Notes: generated by a model from the letters alone, not told the origin. A stretch of 43,067 nucleotides of DNA from Fimbriiglobus sp. (GCA_025351325.1 JANXWE010000187.1:1-43067); one strand, 5' to 3'. Counted from the first letter of the stretch, positions 15,736 through 24,486 are shown. Numbers and translations: made by a program.

Positions 15736-16281
15736 TTACTTGCTCGCGGCGAAGGACTTGCCTTCTTTGCGGCGAACGACTTCGTTTTCGTATCGAATCC
15801 CTTTGCCTTTGTACGGCTCGGGCTTCTTGCTTGCTCGGATCTCGGCGGCGAATTGGCCGACACGCTGCTTGTCCGACCCGGTGACGAGAATCGTCGTCGG
15901 GTCGGGCACGGCGACCGTGATCCCCTCGGGGGGCGTGTGCAAAATGCGGTTGGCGAAGCCGACTGTCAGTTCCACAGCTTTGCCCTTCATCGTGGCTTGG
16001 TAACCGACGCCTTCGATCTTCAATCGCTTTTGGTACCCCGTCGTCACCCCGACCACCATGTTGTTGATCAAGGCACGCGTCAAACCGTGGAGCGCACGGT
16101 TGTCGCGGCTGTCGTCGGGCCGCTCGACCAGGATCTGGCCGCCATCGACCTTCAACTTCATCGCCGTGTGGTGTGTGAATGCGAGAGTCCCTTTGGGGCC
16201 TTCGACCTTCACGGTCATACCCGTCACGTTCACCTTCACGCCGGCGGGGACGACCACGGGCTGTTTGCCGATACGAGACAT
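15736..16281 (-). CDS. rplF: 50S ribosomal protein L6
   Basis: The 181-aa protein starts [19 protein letters not shown], the standard L6 N-terminus, and ends with the [20 protein letters not shown]-like signature (here [13 protein letters not shown]). It has two L6 repeats. The longer frame upstream of 16281 lacks similarity. Confidence 0.96.
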   Translation of the reverse strand: MSRIGKQPVVVPAGVKVNVTGMTVKVEGPKGTLAFTHHTAMKLKVDGGQILVERPDDSRDNRALHGLTRALINNMVVGVTTGYQKRLKIEGVGYQATMKGKAVELTVGFANRILHTPPEGITVAVPDPTTILVTGSDKQRVGQFAAEIRASKKPEPYKGKGIRYENEVVRRKEGKSFAASK

Positions 16282-16369
16282 CGTTGAATCCTCTGTTCCA
16301 AATTCCAAGCAACACAAATGGTGTGCTTGAGGTCAATCGGGAACTATTATCTTGAACGTCGGATACGGA

Positions 16370-16810
16370 TCACCAAACGGTGCACAGGACTTCGCCGCCC
16401 ACCTTGGCTTTGCGGGCCTGGCGGTCGCTCATCACACCCCGGCTGGTGCTGATGATGGCGATGCCCAAACCGTCGAGCACGCGGCGAATTTCGGTGTAAC
16501 TTTGGTACACGCGGCGCCCCGGCTTCGAGTAGCGGTCGATCTTGCGGATCACCCGCTCGCCGTCCGGGCCGTACTTCAAGAAGACTTGCAGCATCACGTG
16601 GGCTTGGCCGAGGTCGGTGGTTTCCACGAACTCTTTACCGGCGTCGCCTTCGCTGTACTTGCCGGTGCGGTATCCGGAGACGAACCCTTCGTCCACGAGC
16701 ACTTTGGCGATGGCCACCTTCAATTTGGTGGCAGGCATATCGACGAACGGACGCTCGACGTTGCTCGCGTTGCGAATCCGGGTCAGCATGTCCGCTACGG
16801 GATCGGTCAT
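16370..16810 (-). CDS. rpsH: 30S ribosomal protein S8
   Basis: The protein has 146 aa from MTDPVADMLTRIRNA; a second Met one codon upstream is also possible. The signature STSRGVMSDRQARKAKVGGEVLC near the C-terminus is S8, the primary 16S rRNA binder and, in many bacteria, the autoregulator of the spc operon. A 32-nt-arm hairpin of 7-nt repeats ends a few bases upstream of the start and could affect its translation. Confidence 0.96.
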   Translation of the reverse strand: MTDPVADMLTRIRNASNVERPFVDMPATKLKVAIAKVLVDEGFVSGYRTGKYSEGDAGKEFVETTDLGQAHVMLQVFLKYGPDGERVIRKIDRYSKPGRRVYQSYTEIRRVLDGLGIAIISTSRGVMSDRQARKAKVGGEVLCTVW

Positions 16811-16819
16811 CATGGTCGA

Positions 16820-16916
16820 AGTTCCAGGTTCCAAGTTCCAGGTTCCAGGTTCGAGAACAAGCTCGGGCTGCGACAAGTCTTAGCGACTTGGAACCTGAAA
16901 CTTGGAACCTGGAACT
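16820..16916. repeat. 7-nt tandem-repeat hairpin, rpsN-rpsH spacer
   Basis: Variants of the heptamer GTTCCAG/GTTCCAA are repeated in tandem from 16820 to 16851. They return in inverted orientation at 16885-16916, giving 32-nt arms with about four mismatches. The 33-nt loop contains a small CGAG...CTCG hairpin. The element fills nearly the entire spacer. Confidence 0.8.
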
Positions 16917-16920
16917 AAAA

Positions 16921-17181
16921 TTACCAAGACGCTTTGCGGACACCGGGGATCAACCCGTCGCTGGCCATGTCGCGGAAGATAATTCGGCAGACGCCGAACT
17001 TGCGGAGCACGGCGCGGGGGCGACCGGTGATCTGGCAACGATTGCGGATGCGGATCAAATCACGCGGACGCATGATTTTGGTTTTGTCGCGCTGCTCTTC
17101 CGGCTTGGCCATCTCCGCTTTGTGGGCGTCGAGTGCCACCATTTGCTTCTTGAAACGAGCCATTTTGGCGTCGGTTGACAT
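16921..17181 (-). CDS. rpsN: 30S ribosomal protein S14, zinc-free type
   Basis: The 86-aa protein carries [21 protein letters not shown] and ends [11 protein letters not shown], the S14 signature. The CxxC pairs of the zinc-binding form are absent, so this is the C-minus form. The start at 17181 gives the usual N-terminus with basic MARFKKQ following six extra residues. Confidence 0.95.
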   Translation of the reverse strand: MSTDAKMARFKKQMVALDAHKAEMAKPEEQRDKTKIMRPRDLIRIRNRCQITGRPRAVLRKFGVCRIIFRDMASDGLIPGVRKASW

Positions 17182-17322
17182 CCAGCGACCTCGGGTGGAG
17201 ATTGTGAGATTGCACTCTTGGCGGCGTTCCCACTCGGGCGGTGGATCACACCGTGAGCAAGCCGTTCCGCTTGAATACTTCAAAGTATGACTTCGACCGC
17301 AACAGTCACGGTCGTTTCCAAA

Positions 17323-17868
17323 TTACTCGCGGAACGGCATTCCGAAGAGTTTGAGCATCAGTCGAGCTTCTTCGTCGTTCATCGCCGAAGTGCAGATGGT
17401 GATATCCATACCCTGGGTGAAGTGGACGTTGTCCGGGTCGATCTCCGGGAACACGAGCTGCTCCGAGAGACCCATGCTGTAGTTTCCGTTGCCGTCGAAG
17501 CTCTTCGGATTCACCCCGCGAAAGTCGCGGATCCGCGGGAGCGCCAAGTTGATCAAGCGATCCAGAAATTCATACATCCGTCGACCGCGGATCGTCACCC
17601 GACAACCGATTTCATAACCCTGGCGGAGACGGAACGTACTGATGGCCACTTTCGCTTTGGTGACTTGCACTTTCTGACCCGCGATCAACGTCAGCTGGTC
17701 GGCGGCTTCGGTCATCCGGTTCTTGTCTTGCAGAGCTTTGCCCACGCCCATGTTCAGGCAGATCTTGGTGAGCTTCGGCAAGCTGTGCTTGTTGGAGCGG
17801 CCGAGCTTTTCAATCAGCACCGGCTCAATTTCTTTCGTGTATTTCTCTAACAACCGGGCCATGTTCAA
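17323..17868 (-). CDS. rplE: 50S ribosomal protein L5
   Basis: The 181-aa protein binds 5S rRNA and helps assemble the central protuberance. The family signature LPKLTKICLNMGVGKA and the C-terminal GMDITICTSAMNDEEARLML are clear. Length is normal. Confidence 0.96.
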   Translation of the reverse strand: MNMARLLEKYTKEIEPVLIEKLGRSNKHSLPKLTKICLNMGVGKALQDKNRMTEAADQLTLIAGQKVQVTKAKVAISTFRLRQGYEIGCRVTIRGRRMYEFLDRLINLALPRIRDFRGVNPKSFDGNGNYSMGLSEQLVFPEIDPDNVHFTQGMDITICTSAMNDEEARLMLKLFGMPFRE

Positions 17869-17948
17869 GTTCCTAGCTCGACCTAATTCCCACCCATTGC
17901 CAACGGGCGAGGTCCGGGTCTTCGGTGTATGAATAACGGAAAGCAGAT

Positions 17949-18299
17949 TTACTTCTTGGTGGCGTATTTCGCGTTCGCTTTGGCGATCTGGCGGATGGTC
18001 GTCCCGCTCTTTTTCGCAAACAATTCTTTTGTGCCGTCCGCCGTGTACCGGACACCCACGCGAGTTGGCGTGTTCGTCTGCGGGTCGATGAGGGCGACGT
18101 TCGAGACGGCCACGGGCATTTCCTTCGACAACCGGCCCCCTTGCGGGTTCCGCTTCGACGGCTTCAAGTGACGGTAGACTTTATTGATCCCTTCAACGAG
18201 GACTTTGCCATCTTCACGAAGGATCTGAAGCACTTTGCCGCGCTTGCCTTTGTCGTCGCCGGCGAGGATCGCGACAATATCATCTTTGCGAATGAACAT
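17949..18299 (-). CDS. rplX: 50S ribosomal protein L24
   Basis: The 116-aa protein begins with a KOW motif (FIRKDDIVAILAGDDKGKRGKVLQI) and contains the KHLKPSKRNPQGGRL segment near the middle. It is an assembly initiator of the large subunit. Length is near normal. Confidence 0.96.
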   Translation of the reverse strand: MFIRKDDIVAILAGDDKGKRGKVLQILREDGKVLVEGINKVYRHLKPSKRNPQGGRLSKEMPVAVSNVALIDPQTNTPTRVGVRYTADGTKELFAKKSGTTIRQIAKANAKYATKK

Positions 18300-18354
18300 C
18301 TCAACACCATCGTGTATCGGAATTCAGGAACGTAACATCACCGAAAGATTTACT

Positions 18355-18720
18355 TCAAACCACTTCGGAGGCGAGGCTGATGATCTTATTAAACTTGGCG
18401 CGGAGTTCACGCGGTACAGCACCGAAAATACGGGTACCACGTGGATTGTTGTCGTTGTCGAGCAATACGAGTGCATTGCTGTCGAAGCGGATGTAACTAC
18501 CATCTTCGCGGCGGGTGGCAATTTTCGTGCGGACGATCACACCTTTGATCACGTCGCCGTTCTTCACTTCACCGCCGGAAAGCGACTTGCGAACGCTAGC
18601 GCGAATCACATCGCCTAAGTAAGCCACACGGCGCTTCGTGCCGCCGAGCACTTGGATGCACATGACTTCTTTGGCGCCCGTGTTGTCGGCCACATCGAGA
18701 TACGAATACATCTGAATCAT
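18355..18720 (-). CDS. rplN: 50S ribosomal protein L14
   Basis: The 121-aa protein starts [22 protein letters not shown] and contains the family signature [20 protein letters not shown]. Highly conserved; no oddities seen. Confidence 0.97.
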   Translation of the reverse strand: MIQMYSYLDVADNTGAKEVMCIQVLGGTKRRVAYLGDVIRASVRKSLSGGEVKNGDVIKGVIVRTKIATRREDGSYIRFDSNALVLLDNDNNPRGTRIFGAVPRELRAKFNKIISLASEVV

Positions 18721-18757
18721 GGTAGAATCCTAATGGTGTGGCCTACATCCGGTCTGA

Positions 18758-19120
18758 CTACTTACTGACCGGTGCGTCGGTCGGCAATTGGCTGCCGGCG
18801 ACGGCCCCTTCGAGGTTGGCCACGGTACGGCTCGGCGCCTTGGTGAGAATCCGAATCAGCGTCCAACGCTTAGTCTTCGACAGCGGGCGCGACTCTTGGA
18901 TCTCGACCGTGTCGCCGAGATGCGATTCGTTCGCTTCGTCGTGCGTGTAGCAGACGGTTCGCTTCTTGATGAACTTGCCGTACTTCGCGTGGCGCACCAG
19001 ACGCTGCACTTCCACGCGGCGGGTCTTGTTCATCTGATCGCTGGTCACGATGCCGAGGACGAGTCGGCCTTCGGAAGCCGCCGGGGTCTCAGTTGCCGTG
19101 GCTGTTTTGGTGTCCGCCAT
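18758..19120 (-). CDS. rpsQ: 30S ribosomal protein S17
   Basis: The 120-aa protein has the OB-fold core (GIVTSDQMNKTRRVEVQRL and HDEANESHLGDTVEIQESRPLS). It is longer than the usual ~85 aa because of an Ala/Thr-rich N-terminal tail (~17 residues) and a C-terminal extension. The start overlaps the rpmC stop (TAATG). Confidence 0.95.
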   Translation of the reverse strand: MADTKTATATETPAASEGRLVLGIVTSDQMNKTRRVEVQRLVRHAKYGKFIKKRTVCYTHDEANESHLGDTVEIQESRPLSKTKRWTLIRILTKAPSRTVANLEGAVAGSQLPTDAPVSK

Positions 19121-19464
19121 TACTTACCGCTCCCCTTCTGGGCCGCTCGTTCATTTTGAATCGTTTCGAGGCGGACGATGGCCCGCTTGAACCGGCGTTT
19201 GCCCGGCTCTTCTATCTTGGCTTGCAGGCCAGCCAACTGCGTCGTCAACTCCGCGTCGCTGATCTTCTGAAGGGCGACGAGTTGTCGCTGCCGCTGCAGA
19301 GTCTTGATGCGGGCGATGTCGTGGCGGGCCTTCTTGATTTCGCTCGGCGTTTCGAGGCGGTCGGTCGCCGATTGAAACCGGAGCTGGAACAAGTGCTTTT
19401 CCGTATCGATCAACGTGAGCGCGAGTTGATCGTCGCTCATATTGCGAAGGTCGCTGGTTTTCAT
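19120..19464 (-). CDS. rpmC: 50S ribosomal protein L29, extended
   Basis: The first ~65 residues are L29-like (MKTSDLRNMSDDQLALTL, then FQLRFQSATDRLETPSEIKKARHDIARIKT). A further ~50 residues follow, charged and helical (AGLQAKIEEPGKRRFKRAIVRLE and onward). L29 is usually 60-70 aa, so at 114 aa this is almost twice the usual size. The extension would lie near the tunnel exit, where L29 and L23 form a docking platform. Confidence 0.93.
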   Translation of the reverse strand: MKTSDLRNMSDDQLALTLIDTEKHLFQLRFQSATDRLETPSEIKKARHDIARIKTLQRQRQLVALQKISDAELTTQLAGLQAKIEEPGKRRFKRAIVRLETIQNERAAQKGSGK

Positions 19465-19494
19465 ATCGGGACATCCACTCTCAGGAACTTAAAC

Positions 19495-19953
19495 TTAAAC
19501 GTTAGGGCGACGGCTGACGAATCGGCACTTGAACGGCATTTTGTAAGCCACACGGGCCAGGGCATCCTTGGCAGCCGCTTCCGGCAACCCGCCGATTTCA
19601 AACAGGATCGTCCCGGCCTTGACGACGGCAGCCCAATACTCGGGTTCGCCTTTACCTTTACCCATCCGGGTTTCGGCGGGGATGGAGGTCACCGATTTGT
19701 GGGGGAAGACGCGGATGTAATACCGGCCTTCGCCCGACACGAACCGGGTCATCGTGATCCGTCCGGCTTCGATGGCTTCGGCCGACAACCAGCCGCCTTC
19801 GAGGCTCTGCAAACCGTAGTCACCATATGCGACGTAGTTGCCACGGGTGGCATTACCCTTAATCGCGCCGTGGTACTTCGCTTTGGCCGCTTTGCCGCGG
19901 ATCACTTGTCGCTGATTCTTGCGGAACTTCACCCGTTTGGGCATCAGTGCCAT
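19495..19953 (-). CDS. rplP: 50S ribosomal protein L16
   Basis: The 152-aa protein has the signatures MPKRVKFRKNQRQ at the N-terminus and RMGKGKGEPEYWAAVVKAGTILFEIGG near residues 95-125. A GGGGAG ribosome-binding site lies 5-8 nt before ATG 19953; ATG 19944 is an alternative. L16 contacts tRNA near the peptidyl-transferase centre. Confidence 0.96.
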   Translation of the reverse strand: MALMPKRVKFRKNQRQVIRGKAAKAKYHGAIKGNATRGNYVAYGDYGLQSLEGGWLSAEAIEAGRITMTRFVSGEGRYYIRVFPHKSVTSIPAETRMGKGKGEPEYWAAVVKAGTILFEIGGLPEAAAKDALARVAYKMPFKCRFVSRRPNV

Positions 19954-19992
19954 GGTCGCTCTCCCCGGTCTGGATCACGTCGTGAATTCGAA

Positions 19993-20718
19993 TTAGCCGC
20001 GGCGGCGGCGTTGCGGTCGCTTCTGGCCACCCGCTTGGGCGTCGGTCGTATCGTTGATTTCGCCCGTCACGAAGTCGCCGTTGTTAACCCAGCACTTGAT
20101 GCCGATGTTGCCTTGAGCGGTCGAGGCTTCTGAGAAGCCATAGTCGACTTTGGCTCGGAGGGTCGAGAGTGGAATGCTACCTTCCATGCTCTTCTCACAA
20201 CGAGCCATTTCCGCACCGCCGAGTCGTCCGGACAGTTGGAGTTTGATCCCTTTGGCCCCGCCTTCCATGGCCCGCTGCATCGCGGTCTTCATGGTGCGGC
20301 GGAAGCTGGATCGCTTCTCGAGTTGTTCGGCAATGTCTTCGGCGATGATCTGGGCATCGATCTCGGGCCGGGTCACTTCGATCGTCTTGACTTCGATGTG
20401 CCTGCGGGTCAGTTTCTCGAGGGCCTTCGTCAACTTATCGATCTTCTCGCCCTTTTTGCCGATGATGGCACCGACCCGGCTGCTGTAGACCATCACGCTG
20501 ACGCGTTCGCGGGTTCGCTCGATGCGAATCTTCGCGATGGCGGGGCGCTGTTCTTTTTTGCGATCCTTCGACTTCGTGAGGTACGTCGCGATGAACTTCC
20601 GGATCCGGAAGTCTTCCACGAGCAGCTCCGAAAAGTCGCGCTTGTTCGCGTACCACGCACTCGCCCAGTCGGTCATGATGCCGACGCGGAAGCCAGTCGG
20701 GCGAACTTTCTGACCCAT
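19993..20718 (-). CDS. rpsC: 30S ribosomal protein S3
   Basis: The 241-aa protein starts MGQKVRPTGFRVGIMTDWAS, has the KH domain (VYSSRVGAIIGKKGEKIDKL) and the C-terminal segment LSGRLGGAEMARCE. S3 contributes to the mRNA entry channel and helicase activity. The frame is open upstream to 20880, but only 20718 matches the family start. Confidence 0.97.
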   Translation of the reverse strand: MGQKVRPTGFRVGIMTDWASAWYANKRDFSELLVEDFRIRKFIATYLTKSKDRKKEQRPAIAKIRIERTRERVSVMVYSSRVGAIIGKKGEKIDKLTKALEKLTRRHIEVKTIEVTRPEIDAQIIAEDIAEQLEKRSSFRRTMKTAMQRAMEGGAKGIKLQLSGRLGGAEMARCEKSMEGSIPLSTLRAKVDYGFSEASTAQGNIGIKCWVNNGDFVTGEINDTTDAQAGGQKRPQRRRRG

Positions 20719-20839
20719 AGCCGAAACCCTTGATCCTGACGGGCCATCTGCGGTATGCAGGCGGCTGGAGCGACTCGGGGAACACAATCGGGCGATTTGA
20801 CTTTCGCAAGTCCCGGCCGCCAGGCCGGTTTGGTTCGTA

Positions 20840-21271
20840 TTACGCTTTAGTTGCGGGCGACTCGGCCAAGGCCGGTGCATCCACCGTCATCGGTACCGGA
20901 ATCGTCTTCTCAATCATGTCTGGCAGGCCATCTGGAGCAGTCGGATCGGTCAACCCGACGATGATGTGGGCGAGCCGGCGTTTGATTCCGAATGCGGTCC
21001 CGCGGGCACGCGGTTGAATCCGCTTGAACATGGGTGCTCCGTCGATCCGGCAATCGGTCACGATGAGATCTTCGAGGTTGCGACAACCGAGATCTTCCGC
21101 GTTGCCGACGGCGCTCTTGATGACGGCTTCGATCAAGCGGGCACCGCGGTTCGGCAGAAACTTCAACGCTTCGATGGCGTCGTCGATATTCTTTCCGCGC
21201 ACCAATTGGGCGATCGGCCGCATCTTGCGAGGCGCGACGTCGGCGAAACGGTGTTTAGCTACATAAATCAT
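20840..21271 (-). CDS. rplV: 50S ribosomal protein L22
   Basis: The 143-aa protein has RFADVAPRKMRPIAQLVRGK at its start and RIQPRARGTAFGIKRRLAHI near residue 90-110, the loop that lines the exit tunnel. About 25 extra C-terminal residues (DMIEKTIPVPMTVDAPALAE onward) extend beyond the usual length. Confidence 0.96.
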   Translation of the reverse strand: MIYVAKHRFADVAPRKMRPIAQLVRGKNIDDAIEALKFLPNRGARLIEAVIKSAVGNAEDLGCRNLEDLIVTDCRIDGAPMFKRIQPRARGTAFGIKRRLAHIIVGLTDPTAPDGLPDMIEKTIPVPMTVDAPALAESPATKA

Positions 21272-21316
21272 GGCAGTCGCCAGGGGTTCGGTGTTCGCGA
21301 GTCAATCGAGTCGAGT

Positions 21317-21598
21317 TTACTTCGCGCTGGCCGGGGCCGCTTTCGCCTTACCAGCGGTATGGCCTCGGAAGGTCCGTGTCGGTGAGAATTCGCCAAGCTT
21401 GTGCCCGACCATTTCTTCCGTGACGTAAACCTTAATGAAGGCCTTACCATTATGAACCAAGAACGTGGAGGCCACGAACTCGGGGACAATGGTGCAGTCA
21501 CGCGACCACGTCTTGAAGGCTTCTTTTTTGCCCATCTTTTCGACTTTGGCGAAGAGCCGCATGTCGACGTACGGGCCTTTTTTCAGTGACCGACCCAT
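21317..21598 (-). CDS. rpsS: 30S ribosomal protein S19
   Basis: The 93-aa protein starts [20 protein letters not shown] and ends with the [16 protein letters not shown] signature. AGGGG lies 7 nt upstream of the start, just after a repeat hairpin. Confidence 0.97.
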   Translation of the reverse strand: MGRSLKKGPYVDMRLFAKVEKMGKKEAFKTWSRDCTIVPEFVASTFLVHNGKAFIKVYVTEEMVGHKLGEFSPTRTFRGHTAGKAKAAPASAK

Positions 21599-21610
21599 GC
21601 GAAACCCCTA

Positions 21611-21690
21611 TTTCGGATTTCGGATTTGCGATTGCGGATTGAAAACCGCAATCGCAAGCCGATATCCCATTTCTTCAAATCCGAAATCCG
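21611..21690. repeat. 7-nt tandem-repeat hairpin, rplB-rpsS spacer
   Basis: Variants of TTTCGGA repeat with a 7-nt period. Outer arms CGGATTTCGGATTT (21614-21627) and its complement (21677-21690) enclose a second stem of 12 bp (21626-21637 with 21646-21657, loop 8 nt). The element ends about 10 nt before the rpsS ribosome-binding site. Confidence 0.8.
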
Positions 21691-21697
21691 CAACCGA

Positions 21698-22564
21698 TTA
21701 ACCGTTGTGCTGCTGGAAGCGACCCGATGGCCGACGACGCACGATCGACGAATTCGATGGTTTCTTCTTGCTGCGCGTCTTGCCACCTTTGGCCGGAACG
21801 CCCGTTGGCGAGACCGGGTTGCGACCACCCTTGCTCCGCCCTTCACCACCACCCAATGGGTGGTCAGTCGGATTCATCGAGGTTCCGCGGTTGTGGGGCT
21901 TACGACCCATCCAGCGTTTCCGACCGGCTTTTCCGAGGCTGATATTCATATGATCCGGGTTCGAGACCGAACCGATGGTGGCCCGGCACTTCGACGACAC
22001 CCGGCGAACTTCGCCGCTTGGCATCGTGATCAGTGCCCACTCTTTTTCACGGTTCGTCAGTGTCGCCGAGCAACCGGCCGAGCGACAAATCTGACCACCA
22101 CGACCCGGAGTCATCTCGATGTTATGAATCGTGAGACCCAACGGAATCTTCGACAGTGGCAGACAGTTACCGATCTTCGGTTCCGCCATCTCGCCCGAGC
22201 GAACTTTGTCGCCGGCCTTCAAGCCGTCTGGGGCGAGAATGTATTTTTTCGTTTGAACGTCATCGGCGTATTGCACCAATGCGACGCGGGCCGTCCGGCT
22301 CGGATCGTACTCCACCGTGAGCACCAACGCTTCCACGGCGTCTTGTTTCCGTTTGAAGTCGACCAAGCGGACCATCTGCTTGTGACCACCGCCGCGGAAG
22401 CGCGAGGTCGTGATCCCTTGGTTGTTGCGACCGCCCGTTTTCTTACGGCGAACCAGCAACGGCTTGTACGGGGCGTTGACGTTCGGATTCGTACATTCCG
22501 AGAAGTCCGAAACCGAGCCGCCCCGGCGGCCTGCGGATGTCGGGTTGTAATTGCGAACGCCCAT
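21698..22564 (-). CDS. rplB: 50S ribosomal protein L2
   Basis: The protein has 288 aa from MGVRNYNPTSAGRRGG (an upstream in-frame start at 22591 adds nine unlikely residues). Family signatures are GGGHKQMVRLVDFKR and MNPTDHPLGGGEGRSKGG near the C-terminus. The segment that is usually DHPHGGGEG reads DHPLGGGEG here. L2 is required for subunit joining and peptidyl-transferase structure. Confidence 0.96.
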   Translation of the reverse strand: MGVRNYNPTSAGRRGGSVSDFSECTNPNVNAPYKPLLVRRKKTGGRNNQGITTSRFRGGGHKQMVRLVDFKRKQDAVEALVLTVEYDPSRTARVALVQYADDVQTKKYILAPDGLKAGDKVRSGEMAEPKIGNCLPLSKIPLGLTIHNIEMTPGRGGQICRSAGCSATLTNREKEWALITMPSGEVRRVSSKCRATIGSVSNPDHMNISLGKAGRKRWMGRKPHNRGTSMNPTDHPLGGGEGRSKGGRNPVSPTGVPAKGGKTRSKKKPSNSSIVRRRPSGRFQQHNG

Positions 22565-22630
22565 CGAAATCACCCTCAGTAAGTCGCACAAGCCCAGCGA
22601 ACACTGTCAAAAAACACTACCGAATATCCG

Positions 22631-22996
22631 TTAGAAGAAGTCAATCTTATCGTTCACATCGAGTGTGACGATTGCTTTCTTCCAGGTGGATTGCACACCC
22701 ATCACTTGCTTGTAACGGGCCTTCTTGCCTTTGCGAGTCTGCGTCCGAACCTTCTCAACTTTCACGTTGAACAGTTCGGCAACGGCGTTCGCAATCTGAA
22801 TCTTAGTCGCCAGCGGACTCACTTCGAATGAGTATGCGTTGTATTTGCTGCTCTGGTGCGTGCCCTTCTCGGTGACGAGCGGGCGAATGAGCACTTGGTG
22901 CGGGCGCAGTTCGATGCCGGCAACACCGTGGACGCACGGCTTCCGCATCTGTAAGCGGCGGACGTAGCGTTTGGGTTTCGGTCGCGTCGTGGCCAT
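22631..22996 (-). CDS. rplW: 50S ribosomal protein L23
   Basis: The 121-aa protein has the core IRPLVTEKGTHQSSKYNAYSFEV and the KGKKARYKQVMG signature. It carries about 33 extra N-terminal residues (basic, starting MATTRPKPKRYVRRL). L23 is the docking site for trigger factor and SRP at the tunnel exit. GAGG lies 7-8 nt before the start. Confidence 0.95.
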   Translation of the reverse strand: MATTRPKPKRYVRRLQMRKPCVHGVAGIELRPHQVLIRPLVTEKGTHQSSKYNAYSFEVSPLATKIQIANAVAELFNVKVEKVRTQTRKGKKARYKQVMGVQSTWKKAIVTLDVNDKIDFF

Positions 22997-23059
22997 CGCA
23001 AAATCCTCACCGGCGAGTCTGTATCATGGAACCGGGTCTGACCCGGACTGGAGTTCGGT

Positions 23060-23821
23060 TTACTTCGCGGCTTCCGGCTTACCTTTGTCGCGTAACAGTT
23101 GCAAGGCGGCGCGGGTGAGAACCAAGCGGCTCTGCTTCAACACGATGTACGCATTGAATTCGCCCGCTGGTAGCACCTTCACACCTTCGATGTTGCGGCC
23201 CGACTTGTAGATATTCGCGTCGAGTGATTCCGTGCCGATCAACACCGTGGTGTCGAACAGCGAAATCTCTTTCTCGACGTTCATTTCCACACCTTCCGTC
23301 AGCGTCTTGACGATCTTTTTGCCGACCTTGATCGCTTTCAGCACGGTCGCCATATCCTTGGTCTTCGGACTGGTCATCGCCAAGTCTTCGAGGATGTAGG
23401 CTTCGCCGTCCACCAGCTTGCTCAAGATCGCCATGCGGGTCGCGGCCCGGACGGCCTTCTTCGGCATGTGGTATTCGTAGTCCCGTGGCTTCGGCCCTTT
23501 GGCCGTACCGCCGCCGACCCGTTTGTTCGTTCGTTTGGTACCGGCCCGGGCGTTGCCCGTGCCCTTCTGCTTGAAGATCTTCTTCGTGCTACCGGCCACT
23601 TGGCCCCGGCGGAGGGTGTGGTGCGTCCCGGCCCGTTGGTTCGCCCGGTACATGATCACCGCTTCGTGCAACAAGTGCCGGCTGATCTTGCCGCCAAATT
23701 CGGCGGGATCGACTTCGACCGAACCGATCACGATCCCGGCTTTGTTGAGCACGGGGACACTGATCGTCGCGGTGACTTCACGAATGAATGGATTCGTGGG
23801 TTTGTCGGTGGTTTCGACCAT
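23060..23821 (-). CDS. rplD: 50S ribosomal protein L4
   Basis: The 253-aa protein has the L4 core (NQRAGTHHTLRRGQVAGSTKK, then KGTGNARAGTKRTNKRVGGG and GPKPRDYEYHMPKK). It is longer than the usual ~205 aa, with about 20 extra N-terminal residues. L4 lines the exit tunnel and in some bacteria autoregulates the S10 operon. In the S10 operon it normally follows rplC; here it directly follows rpsJ after a 268-bp gap. Confidence 0.96.
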   Translation of the reverse strand: MVETTDKPTNPFIREVTATISVPVLNKAGIVIGSVEVDPAEFGGKISRHLLHEAVIMYRANQRAGTHHTLRRGQVAGSTKKIFKQKGTGNARAGTKRTNKRVGGGTAKGPKPRDYEYHMPKKAVRAATRMAILSKLVDGEAYILEDLAMTSPKTKDMATVLKAIKVGKKIVKTLTEGVEMNVEKEISLFDTTVLIGTESLDANIYKSGRNIEGVKVLPAGEFNAYIVLKQSRLVLTRAALQLLRDKGKPEAAK

Positions 23822-24089
23822 CGCACTACCTCGCGGTTCCCGAGGGCCGGTTCACGGCCGCTTCGGTGCATTCCGACTGGGATTCACTTGGCAGACTGGC
23901 TTAACGCCAGCCAAGTTTCCAGCGGTCAGGGCCGGTCACCTTGCGGTGAGCGAGTCTTGGTTGCCGTGGCGGGAACTTGTGGAAAGTTCTCTCACACTGA
24001 TTCGGCAGACTCGAAGCCCTGCAGTTCTGGTTCAGGTACACATCATCGTCTTGAAAGCCACTGGCCCCACGGAGGCGGGCGGCACCGGC
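23822..24089. other. 268-bp gap where rplC (L3) is expected
   Basis: No frame on either strand in this gap reads like L3 (about 210 aa would need over 600 bp). I see no remnant of its motifs, only ordinary spacer. The GAGG ribosome-binding site of rplD is at the low-coordinate end. rplC must lie elsewhere in the genome or be missing from this assembly. Confidence 0.7.
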
Positions 24090-24425
24090 TCAGCCCTTCG
24101 AGCTACCCATCACACGGATCTTGATATCGATCCCCGGCGGCAAACTCAACCCTTTGTTCAAGGCTTCGATCGTCTTGCCGGTCGGTTGCAAAATATCGAT
24201 GAGTCGCTTGTGCGTTCGGATTTCAAACTGTTCGCGGCTTTTGCGGTCGATGTGCGGCGACCGCAACACCGTGTACCGTTCGATCCGAGTCGGCAACGGG
24301 ATCGGCCCGTGAACTTCGGCACCCGTCCGCTGGGCCGTGTCCACGATCTCGGCCGCAGTGCGGTCGAGCACTTCGTGGTCATAACCTTCCATGCGGATCC
24401 GGATTCGTTCGTTCGCTGCTGCCAC
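24090..24425 (-). CDS. rpsJ: 30S ribosomal protein S10
   Basis: The 111-aa protein has [22 protein letters not shown], then [39 protein letters not shown], the S10/NusE signature. Besides its ribosomal role it is the NusE antitermination factor. The start is GTG 24425, preceded by GGGAGG at 6 nt, so the unusual start codon is well supported. It is the first gene of the operon. Confidence 0.97.
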   Translation of the reverse strand: MAAANERIRIRMEGYDHEVLDRTAAEIVDTAQRTGAEVHGPIPLPTRIERYTVLRSPHIDRKSREQFEIRTHKRLIDILQPTGKTIEALNKGLSLPPGIDIKIRVMGSSKG

Positions 24426-24463
24426 AACCAGCCTCCCGGCCTAAAAACACTGAGCAAACCTCT

Positions 24464-24478
24464 CCCAAACTCTTTGGG
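24464..24478. promoter_or_regulatory. Palindrome in the rpsJ 5' leader
   Basis: CCCAAA (24464-24469) and TTTGGG (24473-24478) are perfect inverted arms around CTC, extended by one more T-A pair. The palindrome lies inside the predicted ~55-nt leader of the S10 operon, between promoter and start codon, and might be an RNA hairpin or an operator. Confidence 0.4.
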
Positions 24479-24486
24479 AACCTTTG

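Noticed and set aside
16808-16920. CRISPR array in the GTTCCAG repeats
   Set aside because: The repeats are only 7 nt, without spacers, and occur as inverted arms.
23822-24089. Remnant of rplC
   Set aside because: No frame shows L3 motifs, and the gap is far too short for the gene.
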